Assembly (NCBI GenBank): GCA_003134785.1
Contig: PLCN01000006.1
Location: 1-49,600 of the forward strand
Length of the DNA stretch: 49,600 bases
Origin: Spartobacteria bacterium
Lineage (GTDB): Bacteria; Verrucomicrobiota; Verrucomicrobiia; Chthoniobacterales; UBA10450
Reading direction: 5' to 3'
Shown here: positions 9,783-18,273 of the stretch, one piece after another
Numbering within the stretch: the first letter of the stretch is position 1
Layout: each line of letters starts with the position of its first letter
Notes under the pieces: model-generated
What the model saw: only the letters and a program-made list of their open reading frames with translations
The model's database searches: none
Told to the model about the DNA's origin: nothing
Program-made: the position numbers and the translations under genes

Positions 9783-10649
9783 TCAAATGTTGCTGCCGCT
9801 CCACTTCAGCTTTTGGCGAACCACCCCAAAGAAGGACACGCCCGGCAGCGAAGCCAAAGGCAATACTCGATCCGATTTCCTGATCTCGACGATGGCTCCG
9901 GCTTCAACGTGCAATGGCTCTCTTCCATCCACGGTAAGGAACACAGGATACTCGCGCTCGGTTACTTCTATCTCTATGGTCGCGCTTTCGCCTACAATGA
10001 TCGAGCGGTTAGTTAACACGTGCGGACAGATAGGGGTGATCACAAAGGCACCGGACTCCGGAGCCAGGATCGGTCCGCCGGCGGAGAGCGAGTAGGCGGT
10101 CGAGCCAGTAGGTGTCGCTACGATCAATCCGTCGGCATTGAACTCGGTGAGCGATTCGCCGTTAACTCGAGTCTTAAGGCGGATGAGCCGCGAGACCTCG
10201 CCGCGGCTCAGCACGGCATCGTTCAGTCCAGTCATAACGATAGGGTCCCTGCCATCGGCTCTGACCGTGACTTCCAGCAAGGTGCGATCGCTAAAGGTCA
10301 TCTTGCCAGTGGCGATGCATTCCACGGCTTCGGAATAAGTGGATGAATTCGCGCAGGTCAGAAAGCCAAGCGAACCGACATTGATACCGAAGACCGGCTT
10401 GATCACATCGGTGAGTTGCTCCACCACATGAAGAATAGTTCCATCGCCGCCGAGCACGACGAGGAGATCGGCTTGCCGGCCCAGATCAGCCACGGTGCAC
10501 TGCGAACTCATTCCAGCCAGCGCGGCGGTTTTCGCCTCGAGCAAGACCGGAAGCTGGAAACGTTCGAACTCCTGGCAAAGGGATCGAGTTAACTCAGCCA
10601 CGCCCGGCTTAGCCGTGTGCGCGATCAGGCCGATTTTCTTCGGACGCAT
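9783..10649 (-). CDS. nadK: NAD kinase
   Basis: A 288-aa protein, normal length for bacterial NAD kinase, which phosphorylates NAD+ to NADP+ in the cytoplasm. The diagnostic GGDGT lies at residues 67-71 (catalytic Asp69). The second conserved block is FNADGLIVATPTGSTAYS, followed by SAGGPI and the typical ITPICPHVLTNR strand-turn. VFGINVGSLGFLT matches the family's ATP/NAD site. It overlaps the 3' end of tlyA by 25 bp (10625-10649), which suggests translational coupling; this nadK-tlyA pairing is common in bacteria. Confidence 0.95.
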   Translation of the reverse strand: MRPKKIGLIAHTAKPGVAELTRSLCQEFERFQLPVLLEAKTAALAGMSSQCTVADLGRQADLLVVLGGDGTILHVVEQLTDVIKPVFGINVGSLGFLTCANSSTYSEAVECIATGKMTFSDRTLLEVTVRADGRDPIVMTGLNDAVLSRGEVSRLIRLKTRVNGESLTEFNADGLIVATPTGSTAYSLSAGGPILAPESGAFVITPICPHVLTNRSIIVGESATIEIEVTEREYPVFLTVDGREPLHVEAGAIVEIRKSDRVLPLASLPGVSFFGVVRQKLKWSGSNI

Positions 10650-11371
10650 ATAAAAAATTCCTGGTTTCCATCAGCGCCGGTGATGCCCGACGGAACGAGG
10701 CCGCTTACATTATGGCCTGCGTTCAGAACGAAGTCGCGAATCTTATTCTGCGCTTTCTCGTGCAGCGCCGGGTCTCGAACGATTCCGCCATGCGCCACGT
10801 CGCTGGCCTGAAGCTCAAACTGCGGTTTGATCAGGGCGAGGATCACACCGTTGGGAGTTACCAAGTCGAAGGCGTTCGGCAAGATCAAAGTCAATGAGAT
10901 GAAGGAAACGTCGATCACGCAGAGGTCGATTGGTTCCGGCACGTCATCGCGAGTTAAGTATCGGGCGTTTAGCTTCTCTCGCACGACCACGCGCGGATCG
11001 TTGCGGATTTTCCAGGCAAGCTGGCCATGGCCCACATCGATCGCGTAAACCTTAGCCGCGCCCCGTTGCAACAGGCAATCGGTGAATCCGCCGGTAGAAG
11101 CACCCACGTCGAGTGCAGTCAGTCCTTGCACCGAGATCTGGAAATGATCGAGCGCGCCTTCGAGTTTCGTACCGCCACGGCCGACATAGGGAGAACGCGC
11201 CTGAAGCGAGACAGCCGCTCCCGGTTCAACCATGACGGAAGATTTGCTGATAACTTGATCGCCTATTCTCACCTCGCCCGCCATGACGGCGCGTTGCGCT
11301 TGCTCACGGCTAGTGCAAAGCCCCTGCTCCACCAGAAAGACATCCAGGCGCGATCTCTTTGGCTTAACCAT
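10625..11371 (-). CDS. tlyA: TlyA-family rRNA 2'-O-methyltransferase (S4 + FtsJ-like domain)
   Basis: I choose the ATG at 11371 (248 aa), with GAAAGAG about ten bases upstream, because MVKPKRSRLDVFLVEQGL begins directly with the S4 RNA-binding domain; a GTG at 11410 would add 13 residues. Residues 1 to about 65 form the S4 domain (SREQAQRAVMAGEV, VSLQARSPYVGRGG). The rest is a Rossmann methyltransferase. TALDVGASTGGFTDCLLQRGA is the SAM-binding motif, and VIDVSFISL and LALIKPQFE carry the Asp and Lys of the FtsJ-type K-D-K-E set. The family methylates ribose of rRNA cytidines (known for the mycobacterial enzyme) or acts as a hemolysin-like annotation. It is coupled to nadK by overlap. Confidence 0.92.
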   Translation of the reverse strand: MVKPKRSRLDVFLVEQGLCTSREQAQRAVMAGEVRIGDQVISKSSVMVEPGAAVSLQARSPYVGRGGTKLEGALDHFQISVQGLTALDVGASTGGFTDCLLQRGAAKVYAIDVGHGQLAWKIRNDPRVVVREKLNARYLTRDDVPEPIDLCVIDVSFISLTLILPNAFDLVTPNGVILALIKPQFELQASDVAHGGIVRDPALHEKAQNKIRDFVLNAGHNVSGLVPSGITGADGNQEFFICVRRKSA

Positions 11372-11548
11372 CTCAGGCAGACTCTTTCCCCCCAGAAACC
11401 GCAGTCTCACCCTCGCTGGAGCGTTCGGAGAAACCCCAGAATCTTTGTTCGGTGAATAGAGTAATTGTTAGCGGATGCATTTGATAATCAGAGGTTTCTC
11501 GATAGGAATCATGGCTTCTTGATCGCGACGAGGTCCTCGGTGTTCCAA

Positions 11549-11809
11549 TCATTCATCCGCGGCGTACTGGCCCAGGAGTTTTTCGATCGAATCGACATCT
11601 TCAGCCGAGGCGCGACGCCGCTGATATTTCCGGAAGACCACGTCCTTCAAGGTCAGCAGATCGTCGAGCAGCGGCCGCTTATAATAAGTCCACTCGGTTT
11701 CGTCGGCACGTTTTGCCTGGAAACGCCAGACACCGCCGAATTTCGTGACCCGGACTTCACGCTTTCGGCCTTCCGCGTCCTTCTCCTTCCATATGTGTTG
11801 ACTCCGCAT
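11549..11809 (-). CDS. Small conserved-looking protein of unknown function
   Basis: An 86-aa soluble, very charged protein: KEKDAEGRKREVRVTKFGG, then WRFQAKR and WTYYKRPLLDDL, with a C-terminal helix KLLGQYAADE. It has good codon usage for this genome and no overlap with another gene. It is divergent from the CPBP protease gene. The evenly spread aromatic residues and alternating charge suggest a real folded protein, but no family is recognised and no strong ribosome binding site is visible. Confidence 0.55.
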   Translation of the reverse strand: MRSQHIWKEKDAEGRKREVRVTKFGGVWRFQAKRADETEWTYYKRPLLDDLLTLKDVVFRKYQRRRASAEDVDSIEKLLGQYAADE

Positions 11810-11834
11810 CCGGCGGGAATCTTACATTAGCCTC

Positions 11835-12716
11835 TTGAAGGACGCAGCCAGATTGCTCGGCTATTTCGCGGCCACGATTCTTTTCGGCGCCGTGGCCGCT
11901 CCCATTCTCTTCTGGGCCGCGCAATCGCTCGCAGCGCACGGAATTTTTCCCGCGCTCGCCGCGTTTGATTTCGAGGCATTCTTCCATCGCGCCCTCATGC
12001 TCGGAGCGCTCTTGTTCCTCAGGCCTTTTCTGCGGGCGCTTCGAATCAAGAGTCCGCGCGATCTCGGGCTCGCTCCTAACCGGCGTTGGGCCCGCGACCT
12101 CGTCATCGGCTTTCTGATCTCGGTCCTGCCTGTTCTTTGCTGCGAAGTTTTTCTCGTCCGACAAGGGATCTACAGCATGCGCGAAGGCTTGGAGTGGACG
12201 GGCGTCGGCGCAGTAGCGTTGAGCGCGGCGATCGTTCCTTTGATTGAGGAAGCGCTTTTCCGTGGATTGTTTCTCGGCGTCTTGCTTCGCGGAACCTGGC
12301 CGGTGCCCGCGACTCTGTTCAGCGCCGGAATTTTCTCGATCGTGCATTTTCTCAAGGCGCCGGACGCGACGCCGGCCTCAGTCAGCTGGGCTTCGGGATT
12401 TATTTCGCTCGCGCATTCCTTCGACCAATTCGCCGAGCCGATGCTCGTGCTCGCAGGCTTCACGACTCTATTTCTCATTGGCGTTATTCTGGCGCACGCC
12501 CGGCTGCGCACGCGGTCGCTTTGGCTGCCCATCGGCCTGCACGCCGGGTTGATTCTAGCGAGCGGTGCTTTTAACAAATTGGCGCGGCGTGAAATTCTGG
12601 CGTTACCGTGGCTGGGGAAAAATTTGCTGATTGGCGTGGTGCCTTTGTGCGTGTGTCTCCTCAGCTGGGTCCTGCTTAGAGCGTGGTTGAAATATGCCGA
12701 CACTCGCGAAAATTAA
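11835..12716 (+). CDS. CPBP (Abi/CAAX-like) intramembrane endopeptidase
   Basis: A 293-aa membrane protein with about eight helices, using a TTG start at 11835 (no better ATG near the first helix). The three motifs of the family are visible. EEALFR lies at residues 138-143 (catalytic Glu pair plus Arg), FSIVHF has His171, and a late helix has GLHAGLILASG with the third-motif His. Such proteases cleave within or next to the membrane; some process prenylated proteins or peptides, while the substrate is unknown here. Its 3' end overlaps comF by 23 bp, so it is the first gene of the comF-accD-folC operon. Confidence 0.88.
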   Translation: MKDAARLLGYFAATILFGAVAAPILFWAAQSLAAHGIFPALAAFDFEAFFHRALMLGALLFLRPFLRALRIKSPRDLGLAPNRRWARDLVIGFLISVLPVLCCEVFLVRQGIYSMREGLEWTGVGAVALSAAIVPLIEEALFRGLFLGVLLRGTWPVPATLFSAGIFSIVHFLKAPDATPASVSWASGFISLAHSFDQFAEPMLVLAGFTTLFLIGVILAHARLRTRSLWLPIGLHAGLILASGAFNKLARREILALPWLGKNLLIGVVPLCVCLLSWVLLRAWLKYADTREN

Positions 12717-13422
12717 TCCGTTCACCGCGCTCAGCTCGCTCTTCTACCCTGCGGTCTGCGCGGTCTGCTCGGGAGCGATCGAGCGGCCGGATTACCTCTG
12801 CGAGAATTGCCGGGCCCGCGCGCCGCGGATCAACGCGCCGTTCTGCGCGAAATGTTCCGAGCCGTTTTTCGGCGCGATCACCCAAACCTTCAGTTGCGCG
12901 AATTGCGAGCATCGCATCCTGCATTTCGATTCGGCCGTTGCCGCCTACCGCAGCCGCGGACTCGTGCGCAAACTTGTTCACGAATTCAAGTACGGGCATC
13001 ACCGCCATCTCCGCCATCCGCTCGCTGCATGGCTCGGCGAAACCATGAGCGATCCGCGGCTGCGCGGCCGGCGATTCGACATGATCGTGCCAGTTCCGTT
13101 GCACCCCGCGCGGGAACGCGAGCGCGGTTTTAATCAGGCCTCGCTCCTGGCCGAATTGCTCGCGCGCCAGATCGCCGTGCCGATGCGTGCAGTTCTCGAG
13201 CGGATCCGCTATACCAAGACGCAGACCGCCTACGATCGCGCCGAACGCATGGAAAATTTGCGCGATGCGTTTCATTTACGAAAAAACATGAACGTGCGAG
13301 AGTTGCATCTGCTTGTGATCGACGATGTATTAACTACCGGCTCGACGTTGAGCGAATGCGCGCGTGTCTTGAAAGAGGCCGGCGCCCTTTCCGTTCATGC
13401 GGCAACGGCGGCGCGGGCATAA
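12694..13422 (+). CDS. comF: ComF family phosphoribosyltransferase-like protein
   Basis: A 242-aa protein. The N-terminus carries zinc-ribbon cysteines in pairs (Cys22/25, Cys36/39, Cys51/54, Cys68/71). The C-terminal half is a PRTase fold: VPLHPARERERGFNQ in the middle and the PRPP loop VIDDVLTTGST at residues 208-218. ComF proteins take part in natural competence and DNA uptake, with an amidophosphoribosyltransferase-like domain of uncertain reaction. It is embedded in an operon: overlap with the CPBP gene upstream and a 4-bp gap to accD. Length and motifs are normal. Confidence 0.93.
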   Translation: MPTLAKINPFTALSSLFYPAVCAVCSGAIERPDYLCENCRARAPRINAPFCAKCSEPFFGAITQTFSCANCEHRILHFDSAVAAYRSRGLVRKLVHEFKYGHHRHLRHPLAAWLGETMSDPRLRGRRFDMIVPVPLHPARERERGFNQASLLAELLARQIAVPMRAVLERIRYTKTQTAYDRAERMENLRDAFHLRKNMNVRELHLLVIDDVLTTGSTLSECARVLKEAGALSVHAATAARA

Positions 13423-13426
13423 AATC

Positions 13427-14272
13427 ATGGCCATCTTCAAACGACCGGCGCTAAAGGCGCAAAGCCGGAAGAAACGCGAGATGCCGCAAGGCCTCTGGCA
13501 AAAATGTCCCGGTTGTTCGGAAGTCGTGCACGAAATCGAGCTGGCGCAGAATCAGCGGGTCTGTCCGCGGTGCGATTACCACTTCTCGCAATCGGCCAAG
13601 GAACGTGTCGAAAATCTGCTCGACCCGGAAAGCTTCGTCGAGCGCGACTCGGATTTGCGCTCCGTCGATACGCTTCAGTTTCAGGGCATGGCTTCCTACA
13701 AAGATCGCCTGAAGAAGTATCAGGACGCCACCGGGCTGACCGATGCGGTCCTGAGCGGCCACGGAATGATCGAAGGCTACAAGGTCGCGATCGCGGTGAT
13801 GGATTTCAGTTTTCTGGCGGCGACGATGGGTTCGGTCGTCGGCGAGCGCATCACACGCACGATCGAGTACGGGACCGCGAACCGGTGCGCAGTCGTCATC
13901 GTCTCGGCCTCCGGCGGCGCGCGAATGTATGAAGGAATGTTGAGCTTGATGCAAATGGCGAAGACGAGCGGCGCGCTTGCGAAACATGCTTGCGAGCGTC
14001 TGCCTTACATCTCCGTCCTGACCAATCCCACCACCGCCGGAGTCATGGCGAGCTTCGCCTCGTTAGGCGACGTCATCCTGGCCGAGCCGAAGAGCATGAT
14101 CGGTTTTGCGGGACCGCGAGTGATCAAGGAAACGACGCACCAGGATCTGCCGGAACGTTTCCAGACGGCTGAGTTCCTGGAAGAACACGGGCTGATCGAC
14201 AAGATCGTGCACCGCAAAAGATTGCGCGGCCAAATCAGCCAGTTTCTGAGTTACTTCTCCACGACGCAGTGA
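13427..14272 (+). CDS. accD: Acetyl-CoA carboxylase carboxyltransferase subunit beta
   Basis: The start at the ATG at 13427 gives 281 aa beginning MAIFKRP, as expected for AccD; an upstream in-frame ATG would lie inside comF. A zinc finger is formed by Cys27, Cys30, Cys46 and Cys49 (KCPGC...VCPRC). The crotonase-like carboxyltransferase domain follows: SGHGMIEGYKVAIAVMDFSF, GSVVGERITR, SASGGARMYEG and TAGVMASFASLGDVI. Together with AccA it transfers the carboxyl group from biotin to acetyl-CoA, making malonyl-CoA for fatty acid synthesis. The last codons overlap folC; accD-folC is a well-known gene order. Confidence 0.97.
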   Translation: MAIFKRPALKAQSRKKREMPQGLWQKCPGCSEVVHEIELAQNQRVCPRCDYHFSQSAKERVENLLDPESFVERDSDLRSVDTLQFQGMASYKDRLKKYQDATGLTDAVLSGHGMIEGYKVAIAVMDFSFLAATMGSVVGERITRTIEYGTANRCAVVIVSASGGARMYEGMLSLMQMAKTSGALAKHACERLPYISVLTNPTTAGVMASFASLGDVILAEPKSMIGFAGPRVIKETTHQDLPERFQTAEFLEEHGLIDKIVHRKRLRGQISQFLSYFSTTQ

Positions 14273-15525
14273 ATGTGGGAGGGGCCTTAGTGCCGCGACC
14301 TTCTCCAACCTACCGAGAGGCGCTCGCCTGGCTCTACGGCACTCAGCGTTTCGGAATCAAGCTGGGGCTCGATAATATCCGACGCCTCCTGCACGAGTTG
14401 AACGTTCCAGGAAAACATCAGCGCTTCGTGCATGTCGCCGGCACGAATGGCAAGGGCTCCGTCTGTGCGATGATCGATGCGATTTGTCGCGCGCAAGGTT
14501 ATCGCACCGGCTTGTTCACCTCCCCTCACCTCGTCACTTATCGGGAGCGCATTCAGGTCGAGGGCGAAATGATCCCGGAAGAAAAAGTCGCGGAAGGTTT
14601 GAATGCCATCCGCATTCGGATCAGCGACTGGAACCCGCACCCGACATTTTTTGAAATCACTACCGCCCTGGCGCTCATCCATTTCAAAGAGCGCGATTGC
14701 GAAGTGATCGCGCTCGAGACCGGGCTCGGCGGACGGCTGGATGCGACCAACGCCGTCGAGCCAGTCGTGTCCGTGATCACGCCGATCGGTTACGATCATC
14801 AATCCTGGTTAGGCAACAGCCTGGAAGAGATCGCGGGGGAAAAGGCCGGCATTATCAAAACCCGAATCCCGGTCGTATCGGCCGCACAAGATCCCGCCGC
14901 CGAAAAAGTGTTGCGCGCGCGTGCCGCGGAATGCGACGCGCAGATTGAAATTGTGAGCGAGCCCTACGTGAGAACTCCGCTCGCGCTTGCCGGAGCGCAC
15001 CAAAAACAAAACGCGTCGCTCGCGATCGCCGCTTTGCGATCTGGCGGAATCGTGGTCGAGGAGCCAGCGATCGCCCGAGGTTTGGCGGCGGTGCATTGGC
15101 CGGCGCGTTTTCAACGCTGGGACGAACACACCGTCATCGACGGTGCGCATAATCCGGCTGGCGCGGATGTCCTGGCGAAAACCTGGCGGGAACAATTCGG
15201 CGACGATCGCGCCACGATTATTCTCGCCGTCCTGGCGGACAAAGACGTTGCCGGAATTTGGCGGAGCTTTGCATCGATCGCGTGGCAAATGATTCTTCCG
15301 CCCGCCCACAACGAGCGCGCTCTCCCGCCGCACGAATTGGCGAAGATCGGCTCGGGAATTTCCCCCGATCTGCCGATCTCGGTTGTGTCCTCGCTCGGTG
15401 AGGCATTCCACCAGGCGGGAAGCAAACCGGAGCGCGTGCTCGTGACCGGCTCTCTTCATTTCGCCGGCGAAGCGCTCGCCATGCTCGGAGGAGATGCGGC
15501 CGCCTTTGAAGAGTGCGCGCAGTAA
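14269..15525 (+). CDS. folC: Folylpolyglutamate synthase / dihydrofolate synthase
   Basis: A 418-aa Mur-ligase-type enzyme that adds glutamate to folates (and to dihydropteroate if bifunctional). It starts with GTG at 14269, overlapping the accD stop (GTGA). The ATP loop is GTNGKGS at residues 58-64. TSPHLVTYRERI, ETGLGGRLDATN and GEKAGIIK follow in the normal order, and the C-terminal domain has VIDGAHNPAGA. All family motifs are intact. It is the last gene of the CPBP-comF-accD-folC operon and converges with the TMEM175 gene. Confidence 0.95.
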   Translation: MNVGGALVPRPSPTYREALAWLYGTQRFGIKLGLDNIRRLLHELNVPGKHQRFVHVAGTNGKGSVCAMIDAICRAQGYRTGLFTSPHLVTYRERIQVEGEMIPEEKVAEGLNAIRIRISDWNPHPTFFEITTALALIHFKERDCEVIALETGLGGRLDATNAVEPVVSVITPIGYDHQSWLGNSLEEIAGEKAGIIKTRIPVVSAAQDPAAEKVLRARAAECDAQIEIVSEPYVRTPLALAGAHQKQNASLAIAALRSGGIVVEEPAIARGLAAVHWPARFQRWDEHTVIDGAHNPAGADVLAKTWREQFGDDRATIILAVLADKDVAGIWRSFASIAWQMILPPAHNERALPPHELAKIGSGISPDLPISVVSSLGEAFHQAGSKPERVLVTGSLHFAGEALAMLGGDAAAFEECAQ

Positions 15526-15535
15526 CTTGAAACGT

Positions 15536-16290
15536 CTACGTTCCGGCTCCGCCCAAGCGCGCTTTCAATTCTCTCCGCCTCCGTCCAAGCATCGCGCCGT
15601 GGATCCACATAATAACAAAGAGCGAAAAATAAACGAAGCCGGCCAGGTCCGCGTATCTGGCTGTTAAGGCCACCAGCGCCGAGGCCACGCCCACACTGGC
15701 CATGCAAGCATCCCGTAGACTTCCCACCGGGTATCGAGCAGTTCGATTTCATTCAGTTCCAGTTCCGCACGCCTGCGATACGCGTGCAGATAGAGCGCGG
15801 CCAGGGCGAGATAAATGGCCGCAAAACCCATGCCGTAAATTACAAACAAGGTCGATCCCTGGGCGTGGGTTAGCTGGCCTTTCGCACCGCCCAGGATCAT
15901 CCCGTTGATGAAAAGATTAAAAAGAAACTTCAGCGGGTAGACATAGAGAAGAACGATGAAAAGCATGATGCAGGTCAGGAACCGCACGAAACCGTCGTCG
16001 AGGCCGAAGCGACGGCTGTAGACATAATGATCGTTCCAGATCATCGCCAGGATCGCGAAGCAGATCCCGAACGCGAGAAATCCGCGCATCGTTTCCATCA
16101 GCTCCGCGAAGCTTTTCGGGACCTCGAGCGAAACTACGAGCAGCGTGACCGCGAAAGCGAAAACGGCGTCGCTGAATGATTCGAGTCGCGTGACCTCGCG
16201 TCCGCGCAGGCGAAGCCGCCGGGTTCTTGCGCAGCCGCGCCGCGCATTCGCGCTTCCCGAATCATGCGACCGTTCTAAGGACGCCGGCAA
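15536..16290 (-). pseudogene. TMEM175 (DUF1211)-family potassium channel, frameshifted near the 3' end
   Basis: The 5' frame (start TTG at 16290) gives the family signature RLESFSDAVFAFAVTLLVVS and the following helices to residue about 186, then stops at 15664 after a tail of nonsense Trp/Pro residues. The expected last helices (SVGVASALVALTAR and FVYFSLFVIMWIHGAML, ending RRRELKARLGGAGT) are found in the next frame down to 15536. One missing base around 15725-15735 explains it; no slippery heptamer is seen. TMEM175 proteins are cation (K+) channels with two six-helix halves or as tetramers of six-helix units; this is the short bacterial type. It is either a recent pseudogene or a sequencing/assembly error. 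Confidence 0.8.
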
Positions 16291-16318
16291 TATTCGACAA
16301 GGCTCGATTTGTTAGGGT

Positions 16319-16456
16319 TGTCATCCCGAGTCGCGTAGACGGGATCGCGACCACGGGAGGAGCGTTGACCTCGCACATGCAATTTGGGCGCCTTAGATCA
16401 AGAAGGCTTGATCAAAGTTGGGAGGTCCCTCGCCGTCTGCGCGGCTCGGGATGACA
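16319..16456. repeat. MITE/REP-like element with terminal inverted repeats
   Basis: TGTCATCCCGAG begins at 16319 and its exact complement CTCGGGATGACA ends at 16456. The pairing continues inwards (CGCGTAGACGG against the complement of CCGTCTGCGCG) to about 24 bp with two mismatches. The 138-bp element has no coding capacity and sits between two genes. Short non-coding palindromic elements of this kind are mobilised in trans or by RayT-type transposases; none is present in the window. Confidence 0.75.
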
Positions 16457-16475
16457 TGCAATTTTTCGGCGTTTT

Positions 16476-17597
16476 TTACGCTCGCTTCCTAGCATACAGA
16501 TACAAGAGCCACGCAAAAATAACGAGCGCGATCGCATCCAGCCATGTCGTGTAATTCAGCCTGATCATCGCGTGTGCCACGATACTCTCCGGCCGCGGTC
16601 CGGTCGGAATAAGTCCGGCGCCGGCAAAAAGCAGATCGACCACGATGCCGGCGAGCACCATCGAAAGATAAAGCACGAGGGTGATATAAGCGGCCGCGCG
16701 CGCACCGTAATATTTGGCATAGATCAGGATCAGCGGAATGACGATGAGATCCGCGTAGATGAACGAAATCACGCCGCCGAAGCTGATGCCGTTCGACCAA
16801 AGCAGACTGGCGAGCGGGATATTGCCCACCGAGCAAACGAACGACGCGATCGCAATCAGCGGCCCGACCACCGCGTTCTCCACGATCCGCCAAGGCGCGG
16901 CCACGTCGCGGAGGAACAAGGCCTGCCACCAATTCGCCGGCACCACCGCCATCAAAAATCCTGCGATAAGAAATCCGCCGAGAATTTCCTTCCAAAGCAT
17001 CCGCCAATCCATGATGAATGCGTCCGCCAGCCTCTCGACTTTCCCCCCTCCTTCGCTCTCATGCTCGCCTGCCAAGCCGTAGCCTTGCGAAGGCTGGCGC
17101 GCATGATCGGTTACCCCTCCATGACAAGAATCCTCTCCCTTGGTTAGTGCGTTCGTTTTCGCCCTCGCCTCCTCTTCAACTCCTTTTGGGAAGATCAATT
17201 TTACCAGCAACCACATCACCCCGATGAGCACGAACGATCCCACCACTTCCGCCAGGACAAACCGCCACCCCATTAATAACCAAAGAACCGCCCCGAGTTC
17301 GACGACCAGATTGGTCGACGCGAACATGAACGCGAGCATCGGAACTAACGCCGCGCCTTTCTGAAACGCACTTCTTCCCGCCGCGGCGGCCGCATACGAA
17401 CAAGATGAACTCGCTGCGCCCAATCCCGTCGCCAGCGCCACCTCACGCAAACCGGTTCGCCCGAACGCACGCGTCATCTGCTCCTTGCTCACAAAAACCT
17501 GCAGCGCCGCGGAGAACCCAAATCCCAGCACCAACGCCCAAAAGGTCTCCCACAGCATTGTGAATGCGTGAGCAAAACTCATCCAAAGCCAGTGCAT
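16476..17597 (-). CDS. ArsP/UPF0718-family permease
   Basis: A 373-aa membrane protein with two homologous halves of four to five helices. The first half carries LGAASSSCSYAAAAAGRSAF, a conserved substrate-site segment of the family, and the second carries CSVGNIPLASLLW. Between them is a soluble loop of about 60 residues (from KGVEEEARAKTNAL to GGGKVERLADAF). Family members export organoarsenicals (ArsP) or are predicted metal permeases. Gene context (a periplasmic protein, a TPMT-type methyltransferase and Cus efflux on the same strand) supports metal or metalloid efflux, but the substrate is inferred. Confidence 0.82.
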   Translation of the reverse strand: MHWLWMSFAHAFTMLWETFWALVLGFGFSAALQVFVSKEQMTRAFGRTGLREVALATGLGAASSSCSYAAAAAGRSAFQKGAALVPMLAFMFASTNLVVELGAVLWLLMGWRFVLAEVVGSFVLIGVMWLLVKLIFPKGVEEEARAKTNALTKGEDSCHGGVTDHARQPSQGYGLAGEHESEGGGKVERLADAFIMDWRMLWKEILGGFLIAGFLMAVVPANWWQALFLRDVAAPWRIVENAVVGPLIAIASFVCSVGNIPLASLLWSNGISFGGVISFIYADLIVIPLILIYAKYYGARAAAYITLVLYLSMVLAGIVVDLLFAGAGLIPTGPRPESIVAHAMIRLNYTTWLDAIALVIFAWLLYLYARKRA

Positions 17598-17686
17598 CGA
17601 TTTAGCCTCCCACGCCGTGTGTTTGCCGCATCTGTAATGGGCGGAAAATACGAAGCCGACTTTTTCTGGAAGCGGTAGTCCTAAGC

Positions 17687-18073
17687 CTATTTCTGGATGA
17701 CCGCGTTCTCGATCATGTAGATGCCATCACGCGAAACGACTTTGCCTTCGACGGTGATTTTCTTCGCGGCGTATTGCGCAAGCTCGTCATTCAGCGGCTT
17801 GTGCTCGCCGATTAGCAGATAGGTCTTGCCGTCGTCGGCCTTTAGACCAACCGGCAAACCACTGGTAATGCATCTCTTCGCGCAGTCAGTGTGTTTCTCG
17901 CCGGTCGCGTTATGATCGACATAGCAGGCCATGTCTACGACTTCGCCGCTGATTTTCTTTATCACGCCTGCGGCGAGATCCTCTTTATCGTCGTGCCCTT
18001 CGTGGGCGACGAGCGGTGATGCCGCAAAAAGCGCTGCGGCTGCGATCGCTAGTACTGATTTCATTTTGTCCAT
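17687..18073 (-). CDS. Small periplasmic protein, possibly metal-related
   Basis: The start is set at the ATG at 18073 (128 aa) or 9 bp further at 18064; upstream codons up to 18178 lack signal character. A signal peptide (MKSVLAIAAAALFAASPLVA) is followed by HEGHDDKED, a His/Asp cluster typical of metal-handling proteins. The mature domain has MACYVDHNATGEKHTDCAKR, which places two Cys and two His close together, then a CITSG turn and a small beta domain (KKITVEGKVVSRDGIYMIE), reminiscent of an OB-like fold. The family is unnamed to me. It lies between the ArsP-like permease and the methyltransferase, so a periplasmic metal-binding role is a reasonable inference. Confidence 0.75.
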   Translation of the reverse strand: MDKMKSVLAIAAAALFAASPLVAHEGHDDKEDLAAGVIKKISGEVVDMACYVDHNATGEKHTDCAKRCITSGLPVGLKADDGKTYLLIGEHKPLNDELAQYAAKKITVEGKVVSRDGIYMIENAVIQK

Positions 18074-18159
18074 GTTGTTTGTGGTTTGCACCGAGCCATG
18101 CTCGGTATGTGGTTTAGTTCTAACTTCCCGTGGGCGTGCACTAAGTTGCGATAGTTGGG

Positions 18160-18273
18160 TCAGGCGTAACAGCACCATTCACCTCGAACGGTTGCGCGAC
18201 CTTCCTTGATCAAGAAAGAAATCAACGCGAGCGCAGCGACGCTGTCCAGCCACCACCAGTCAGGAAATTTCAT
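18160..18273 (-). pseudogene. 3' remnant of a cation efflux (CDF-type) membrane protein
   Basis: A 37-codon frame gives KFPDWWWLDSVAALALISFL then IKEGRATVRGEWCCYA and a stop. This closely resembles the last helix and tail of bacterial cation transporters of the CDF type (pattern 'WWWADP.AAL...FLI.EG.EA.RGE.CC'). Nothing of the rest of such a gene is present; the frame overlaps the end of the methyltransferase gene by about 13 bp. It is best explained as the stump left when the methyltransferase gene was joined here by deletion or insertion. Confidence 0.6.

Noticed and set aside
15664-15760. Programmed -1 frameshift in the TMEM175 gene
   Set aside because: No slippery heptamer and no pseudoknot-like structure are visible; a plain deletion or error is simpler.
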